Shown here: positions 57,640 through 64,000 of the stretch, in pieces
How the letters are laid out: every line of letters starts with the position of its first letter
How positions within the stretch are numbered: the first letter of the stretch is position 1
From: Hysterangium stoloniferum
Lineage: Eukaryota > Basidiomycota > Agaricomycetes > Hysterangiales > Hysterangiaceae
Direction of reading: 5' to 3'
NCBI GenBank assembly: GCA_015178975.1
Contig: WHVD01000103.1
Coordinates: 62,001 to 126,000, forward strand
Length of the DNA: 64,000 bases
The notes under the pieces: model-generated
Seen by the model: only the letters and a program-made list of their open reading frames with translations
Database searches by the model: none
Told to the model about the DNA's origin: nothing
Translations under genes and position numbers: made by a program

Positions 57640-60600
57640 TATCAGAGGAGAAGAAACCAGAGAGTGCTGGAAATGCAAGTGTTTCTATCCCTGACTCTAC
57701 TGATCCATCTAGTGCTCTCCTTGTCAATGCTAGTTCTGACTGGACTGCTGACACAGATGCTTCTTCGCACATAACTCCCCATCGTCATTGGTTTTCAAGT
57801 TATACACCGTTTCAAACACCTATCCAAGTTGCAAATGGACAAATAGCTATGTCTGCAGGGATAGGAGCAGTGCGGTTTAAGCCTAAAGGGAATGGAAATG
57901 TAATAATAGAGTTTGAAAGGGTTCTCCATGTTCCCCATCTCACAAGTAACCTCCTCTCCATCTTGTATTTGACAAAGAAAAAGAATTTCCGTGTCTCTAT
58001 CTTTCGTTCCACCATGTCTTTCTATTTGAGAAAGGTCTTGCGTTTCACTGCCACAGTCAATGAACATAACCAGGCCTATTTGGATGGAATGACGGTACCT
58101 ATGACAGATTATGCGGGTCTTGTTACAACCTGTCCCTTGGACTCCACACTTTGGCATTGTCGCTTTAATCATCTCAATCATGCTGATATCCAGAAGCTCC
58201 TCAAAGGTGATTTGGTTGGTGGGATACAGATTGACTCTCACACGTCTCCTGATCCTATTTGTGAATCTTGTTTGGCTGGAAAACAGAACAGAGTGATTAA
58301 TAACATAGCAACAACACGCTATACTAAACCACTTGCACTCATTCACAGTGATGTTCATGGTCCCTTGTTAGGATACACACACAGGGCGGGTTTCCGGAGA
58401 AACCCGCGGGATATCCGGTAGGACTTGGCTTCAGCTTATAGGCTGCGCCCTCGCTAGATCGTGTTGTCCAATTTCAGACAGGCGGACGGGAATCCCGGGG
58501 AGTCCGGGCGGGGGTTCGTGGGTCGTGAGTCGTAGGTCGTGAGTCGAGAGTCGTGAATCGAGATAGTCGAGAGAGATAGATGCGCCGGAGCCCGTGGGCT
58601 CTGACTAGTGCGAGCGGTCTGATAAGAGTAGGGTTTTAGAGAGGAAAATGTATTAGATTACTGGGGGGAATCTAAGCTAATTTTCTGACTGGATTGTATG
58701 TACAACATCTGCCAGTTTATATAGACCGTGGAATGCATGACATACCGAATCCAGTAATAATGAGACGAAATGAGCAAAACATAAAACGGGAATAGTAAAC
58801 ACCAAATTGGTGTTAGGAACGGGACGGAACGGAGCGGAGTCCGAATCGTGACAAAGCATAACCCATAACGGGAAACGGAGCGGGAGCGGAGTCCTAAATC
58901 GTGACAGGTCATTTGACTAAAACGGGAACGGGGCTCGATTAGAGCGGTGACGGGATTCTAAGCGGGTTCCGGTGACTGATGCGTGGGACGAAGACAGACA
59001 TAGACAGAGACGGGGTCCGGGGGAAGTCCGGTGACTGATATGTGTCTTAATGAGGTCGAATGTAACGAGTCTTGACGTAACGGAGTCCGGGCGGGAGATC
59101 CTATAAACAGACGATTGGTGCTTGTAGCGCGTGGGGGCGTACGAGTTAGTGCCCGGAGTCCCGCGGGATTTGTCCGGTCGTAACATCCCTTGCCTACACA
59201 AACTGTGGAAGGGTTTTGCTACTGGATCACATTCATTGATGATGCCTCACGTTATGCTTCCATTGCATTACTCAAAAATAAGAGTGATGCCTTTCAGGCA
59301 TTTAAGCAATATAAGGCTAAAGTGGAGAACTTGCTTGGTCAGAAGATCAAGATATTCAGAGATGACAAGGGTGGAGAATATATGTCTAAGGAGTTTGATA
59401 TCTTCCTTTCCACTGCTGGCATCAGCCGGCAGCATACTGTGCGGAATGAACCACATCAGAATGGGGTTGCTGAACGCTTCAACAGAACATTGGAAGAAGG
59501 GGCTACTTCAATTATGGCTGAATCCCACCTCCCTCCCTCATTCTGGGGACATGCTGTCATTGCCATTACTCATGTGCGCAACTGCTCACCTACCACTGCT
59601 CTTAAGCATTCTGTGCCTTATACTGTCTGGCATAGTAGGAAACCAGAAGTATCACATCTTAGGGTATTTGGCTGTACTGCTTATGTGCATGTACAAAAGG
59701 ATCAATGTATTGGACTTGGCTCTCACACACAGAAATGTGTCTTTATTGGATATCCTCCAGATTATAAGGGTTGGATGTTTTACAATCCCTTGACTAAGAA
59801 GACTATTATCAGTAATAATGCTGTCTTTGATGAGAGAGTCTTACCAGGCTTGTCTAAACCTGCCATACCTTCTACTCCTACTGCTCCTGATGTTCTTCCT
59901 GATACTCCACAATTTATTGATTTGTTTATTCCTGGACCCTCTAGGTCTATTCAGGTAGGAGCCCAGCCTAATCAGGTGGGAGCTCCACAGGAACCAAATC
60001 TGGTGGGAGATGGTCAGAATAATGTTTTGCCTCCTGGTCCTAGTTCCAACTCTGATTCTAACTCTGAACGTTCTGAACGTTCACTGAGTCCTCCTCCTCA
60101 ACCACATCGCAATCCACCCAGAAACAGAGTTCCTCCTAAGCATTTCTGGCAAGTTGACCCTGCAAACATCCACAACTATAGAGAATCTACTCCTGTATTT
60201 GAGTCCAGTGATGAGGCAGAGGATACTCCACTACATTCTCCTCCTCCAGTTGAGTCTGAGGAAGAAGCCCTAGCTGCCAGTGAGGGAGATCTTTACATTG
60301 GTGTGGATGAAGCCTTTGAGTTTGCCTACAAGGCCAGTGCTCATGATGATGCACTGAGAACTCTCAAGGAGGCCTTACAAAGTCCTGATGCTGACACGTG
60401 GTATGATACTGCATATGCAGAAATGCAATCCCTGTTTGAAAATGACACTTTTCGCCTTGCTAAACTACCTGAGGGTCGTAAAGCTATTGGCTCTCGTTGG
60501 GTGTTTGTGATCAAGCATAAGAAGGATGGGTCAATTGACAAGTTCAAAGCCCATCTTGTTGCAAAAGGCTATGCACAATGACCAGAGTTTGACTTCACTG

Positions 60601-61905
60601 ATACCTTTGCTCCTACTGCCAAATGGGCCACTTTGCGTGCTGTCCTAGCATTGGCTGCACTGGAGGACATGGAACTTGAGAGTGTAGATATCTCCTCTGC
60701 ATTCTTGAATGGTGAATTTGAAGAGGAAGTATACTTGCAGCAGCCTGAAGGTTTTCACCAAGGTGCTCGTGATTAGTTCTTACTTCTTCTGAAAGGACTA
60801 TATGGTTTACGCCAGTCACCTCGTATCTGGCACAAGAAGTTGAATGCTGTCCTGCTCAGTTTGGGTTTCAAACAAGTGCTATGCGATCATAGCATTTGGG
60901 TCTTCCAAAAGGGTGATGTCAAAGTCATTATACCAGTATTTGTAGATGACATGACTATTGCATCTAAATCCAAGGAGGCTATCAAAAAGCTCAAAGATGA
61001 TCTAAAGAGCCACTTCAAATTGCATGATCTTGGTCCTACTTCTTACTTGTTAGGTGTTGGCATTGAAAGAGATAGGACAAAGCATACTATTACTCTATCA
61101 CAGCATCAATACATCTTGGACATGTTACAGCGTTATGGTCTTGCTGACTGCAATCCCATTGGTACACCTATGATACCTAACTCAAAATTGAGTAAAGACC
61201 AGGCTCCGGTGTCTCCTGAAGAGATTGCATACATGAAGGACATTCCATACATCCATGCTGTTGGTTCTCTTATGTATTTGGCTGTTGCCACTCGTCCAGA
61301 CATTGCCTATACTGTTGGAGTATTAGCCAGATTCAATCACAATCCAGGAAAGGCTCATTGGCTAGCAGTACAACATCTCTTTCGATATCTCAAAGGCACC
61401 CTTGACTTGGGCTTGACCTTTGGCCCTAGTAATGACAGGGAATTGTTTGTGTCTTATTCAGATGCTGACCATGGAGGTGATAAGTCGACTGGAAAATCTA
61501 CTGGTGCATATGTGGTTAATATGGGTACTGGAGCCATTAGCTGGCAGAGCAAACTCCAGACTATTGTAACTCTCTACTACTGAAGCAGAGTATATTGCAG
61601 CAGTGTCAGCTGGTCAGGAAGTGCTATGGTTGCAAAACTTATTTGAGGAATTGGGATATCCTCAAAAGACTGCATCCACTTTGTATCTTGACAACCAATC
61701 TTCTATTGCAGTTGCCAGAGATCCTGAACATCATGGCCGTATGAAGCATCTGGACTTGAGAACATATTGGTTAAGGCAGGAAGTTGATAGTGGGAAGATC
61801 AAAGTTGTTCATCTCCCTACTTCAGAGATGCCTGCTGATTTATTGACAAAACCATTGGCTAAGCCAAAGGTAGAATACTTACGAAAACTACTGGGACTAG
61901 CATAG
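57640..61905 (+). pseudogene. Copia pol remnant (PR-INT-RT-RH)
   Basis: Protease begins near 57745 with ADTDASSHIT. The pre-integrase zinc region is at 58140-58300 (HCRFNHLNH, CESCLAG). The integrase core runs to about 59650, with ITFIDDASRY, FRDDKGGEY and NGVAERFNRTLEE giving the D, D, E residues. A proline/serine-rich spacer is at 59860-60260. RT runs from about 60400 to 61150 with WVFVIKHKKDGS, DISSAFLNG and FVDDM. RNase H is at about 61440-61860 with YSDADHGGD and KHLDLRTYW. The Copia order (integrase before RT) is clear. Interrupted by the LTR at 58366-59185 and by a few further breaks. Confidence 0.92.
58366..59185 (-). mobile_element. Solo Gypsy-family LTR, 820 bases, inserted in Copia
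   Basis: TGTTAGGATACAC ... CGGTCGTAACA with TCCCT on both sides (58361-58365, 59186-59190). Same family as the Gypsy-2 3' LTR at 43945-45550. Contains a perfect 9-pair hairpin GCGGGTTTC-CGGA-GAAACCCGC at 58386-58407 and a stretch of short GTCGTGAGTC repeats near 58515-58580. This is the best-preserved copy of the LTR in the window. Confidence 0.93.
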
Positions 61906-61926
61906 AGCTGTCTCATCAGGTGGGAG

Positions 61927-62386
61927 TGTTAGGGTATGATATTACTATTGGAATACGAAGTGAGTCTCGTTACAAACGGATAAGGGCTACAATACATGTA
62001 TCGTCCTTATATGTATACGTCTAGTAACTGCTTACTAATATAGGCGTATGGTCCGTGCTTCTTGCTGCTCGCATATCAGATTCCCAAAATCCAACAATTA
62101 CAGCTCTTACATAGTCTATGATGTTCCCTATATTTTTCTGATATTTTTACTATTTTTCCCAGCACTGTAGGTGCAGTATTGAGTGAGTTACCTAGTAAGG
62201 TAACTGATGTGTAGGTGCTTAGGTAAGCACCCTGTAGCATACTCCGCTGTGGGTGTGGGAAAGTCTCCTTAGTGTTTACTTTCCTCACACTCACAGGTAT
62301 GTAGTTATTTCACAGTTGAATACATTCAGGTTTACTTTCCTCACACTCACAGGGTGTTTGTCAAGAGTTATTCAACTGTTTCAACA
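61927..62386 (+). mobile_element. 3' LTR of the Copia element
   Basis: TGTTAGGGTATGATATTAC ... CTGTTTCAACA, 460 bases including an inserted 151-base element and its 5-base duplication. Preceded by AGGTGGGAG, the polypurine tract. Confidence 0.9.
61946..62096 (+). mobile_element. Short LTR-like insert, 151 bases, target duplication ATTAC
   Basis: Starts TATTGG and ends CCAACA between two ATTAC copies, inside the Copia 3' LTR. The 5' LTR lacks it. The body (TACAAACGGATAAGGGCTAC, CCTTATAT, GTAACTGCTTACTAATA) resembles the short LTRs at 21731 and 31129, so it is a further, shorter member. The first bases probably were TGTTGG. Confidence 0.8.
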
Positions 62387-62391
62387 AATGA

Positions 62392-62907
62392 ATCAAGTAC
62401 CATGATGTGCTAAGGGGATTAGTCATTGATCGTCTTTCTTCAGTTAGCAGTACCGCTGCATCCACCTTTTTGCTCTTTATCACATGCAGTCCCACATAAA
62501 ATTAAAGTTACATAGGCTGTGATGCCTTTACTTACGCTTCTTGTACTAATAACAAATTCTATGTGAATCATTACACTGCGTGGAATCTTTGGAAAGAGCT
62601 CCCCATGCAAAATGGCATGGACCCTGATGGTAACCATATATCTGTTTCGCGGCGCTGCTACTTAAAGAAACCCTCGTACCCCGAGATCATTTTAGACATT
62701 TATTCCCAATCTTGACAGTTAGTTGCAGGTTAGAAAATGATATCCCATCGATCCTTCTCTGATCCGAATCCTGCATGTTGCAGTGGTGCCTTATCGTGAG
62801 ACGTTCATTATTATGTTCACAGCAAACATATATGTATTGCATGTATGCGTGTATGCGTGCAGTTACTCATTATACAACGTACATCCCACATCCTCCATCA
62901 TAGCTAT
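62392..62907. other. Host flank right of Copia; no gene seen
   Basis: No repeat is shared with other parts of the window. Short frames only. Confidence 0.4.
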
Positions 62908-63473
62908 CTACTCCACAGAGGGTTCAGGCCCACTGTCACTTGCCGGCGCAACTTTCGACTGCACCAAAGGATTATTGCTGGGCGAACGACGGTGTCTAAT
63001 ATCATCAATGACACACCCGGAAGTTCCATATGTCCAATCAACCACAACAACCGCCTTCCCGGTAGCAAATAATGCCTTCTGACAACGACCGGTAGGGAAT
63101 GGCTGCGAAAGGGGCAGTATTGAAGATTGGGAAGGAGGGGGCTTTTGTAGGGGAGAGGCCGGAGTTAAGCCAGGCAATACAAAGCGCGAGGAGCTGTTGG
63201 GTGCAGGCACAGGCCTGGGTGAGAAAGGATAGGGGATAGTATATGCGGAAGGTTGGGAGTGTGCATATGGACTGGAGGGTGGATGTCATGTCGCCACTGC
63301 TTCCCAGATTCCTGAGCCCTGTCAGTCCTTGGGAGAAGACAGGCTCGAATCCATGAGGCGAGTATGACGTACCTGAGGATGACTCGATTCTTCAAAGAAG
63401 GACCTCCCTCCTTGTCCATGACACGCGTTGAAGAGAGAATACCCACCGCTGACCACGTTTTGTAGGCACCCAC
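62908..63473 (-). CDS. Unrecognised spliced host gene, 3' part
   Basis: Minus strand. One exon at 63473-63373 starts after a GTGAG acceptor region with VGAYKTWSAVGILSST and ends KNRVILR at a GTACGT donor. The intron is 63372-63215 (158 bases, CACCCAG acceptor). The second exon, 63214-62908, joins in phase, is proline/serine-rich, and ends SGPEPSVE. Upstream residues CCTCDEFSAREV are readable, but their exon start is not resolved. No family is recognised. The phase match across the intron supports a real gene. Confidence 0.42.
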
Positions 63474-64000
63474 CTCACGTGCAGAAAATTCGTCGCATGT
63501 ACAACAAAGATGTCAGGGAAAGCCGCAACACGTGCACGTCTGGACACACATCCACGACCTAGTCGGTATCAGCCTATAATTCTGAGACGACACCATGAAA
63601 GACTCACGTCTGCGGTGGAATACCTACCTCGCACCGCGGTTACGAATACTCAACCGCAGGCTACCCATACTGTCCCCTATGCACTCACGCAGCTTCCCCC
63701 GCGCATACAATACCTCTCCAAAGCCGGAATCAGATACCCACGCTCAAATCATCATGCTCGTCCAAACGATAGCGCAAACCTCCTTGCACTACATACACCG
63801 TGACTCTTCCTCCACCTCAAAGCAGAAGATGACAGTAGGCTCCGACTCCGGGACGTGTGTTTAGCGTGTTGACGCTGGACTTTAAGAATATAGTAGTTAA
63901 GTCCGATAGTAGAGGTTATATCAATATCTCCTTAAAACTGGGTTTAATCTATATGCGAAGAACTCTTGCGCGTCTTGCTGTTTCGTCATCGATATCTCCT
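63474..64000. other. Right edge, no firm gene
   Basis: Plus-strand frames at 63510-63864 overlap one another in different frames and have no known domain. 5' exons of the minus-strand gene may lie here. Confidence 0.35.

Larger units (their letters stand above)
55941..62386 (+). mobile_element. Ty1/Copia element, near complete but broken
   Basis: Bounded by LTRs beginning TGTTA and ending TTTCAACA, with AATGA on both sides (55936-55940 and 62387-62391). Order: 5' LTR, primer-binding-site candidate, gag, protease, integrase, RT, RNase H, polypurine tract AGGTGGGAG, 3' LTR. LTRs are very similar apart from an insert and small indels, so insertion is fairly recent. A Gypsy LTR lies in the integrase region and a 151-base element lies in the 3' LTR. 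A few further breaks in pol make it non-coding as a whole. Confidence 0.93.

Noticed and set aside
63510-63864. Two overlapping plus-strand frames near the right edge
   Set aside because: They overlap in different frames, have no domain, and the opposite strand has a better spliced candidate.

Overview
The window looks like a repeat-rich stretch of an Agaricomycete (mushroom-forming basidiomycete) chromosome. The evidence is short GT-AG introns of about 48-76 bases, a five-exon NLR-type gene of the basidiomycete NB-ARC/TPR kind, a fungal multi-pass membrane-protein gene fragment, chromodomain Ty3/Gypsy and Ty1/Copia elements with 5-base target-site duplications, and no operon-like gene order. 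All calls come from reading the sequence; no database was searched.

Layout. (1) 1-5119 and 17201-21002 are two copies of one segmental duplication. Each holds an NLR-like gene. Copy 1 (1171-4394) has a consistent five-exon model: a predicted N-terminal helical adaptor domain, a heptad-repeat coiled-coil linker, NB-ARC and TPRs. Copy 2 (18370-20303) has lost the linker and most of the NB-ARC, but its TPR half is still open. (2) Between them lie LTR fragments, a broken Gypsy chromovirus (7110-10872) and a 5.8 kb stretch bounded by 200-base direct repeats, which contains a CT-rich minisatellite of about 25 units. (3) 21.2-42.4 kb is a mosaic of dispersed repeats in many partial copies. It includes fragments of a gene resembling ribosomal protein eS6 that still carry an intron, foldback elements, short solo LTRs with clean target-site duplications, a Copia gag remnant and several tandem arrays. 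(4) 43.1-49.4 kb is a nest of Gypsy elements: one broken element hit by a second, whose 3' LTR is hit by a third LTR in inverse orientation, and whose pol is hit by a 244-base LTR-like element with an embedded tRNA-like sequence. (5) 49.8-55.8 kb is poorer in mobile DNA. It has one unrecognised exon and a spliced membrane-protein gene fragment between 320-base direct repeats. (6) 55941-62386 is a near-complete but broken Copia element with matching 5-base flanks. It is interrupted by an 820-base Gypsy LTR and, in its 3' LTR, by a 151-base LTR-like insert. (7) 62.4-64 kb is host sequence with an unrecognised spliced gene on the minus strand.

How the parts relate. The only host system with a readable function is the NLR pair, which fits a signal-sensing, death- or defence-type STAND protein and a paralog decayed to its TPR sensor half. 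It sits in a fast-changing repeat landscape, which is typical of such genes. The items most worth following up are the tRNA-bearing LTR, the spliced antisense gene carried by the Gypsy family, the dispersed repeats carrying an eS6 gene fragment, and the NLR with its heptad-repeat linker.
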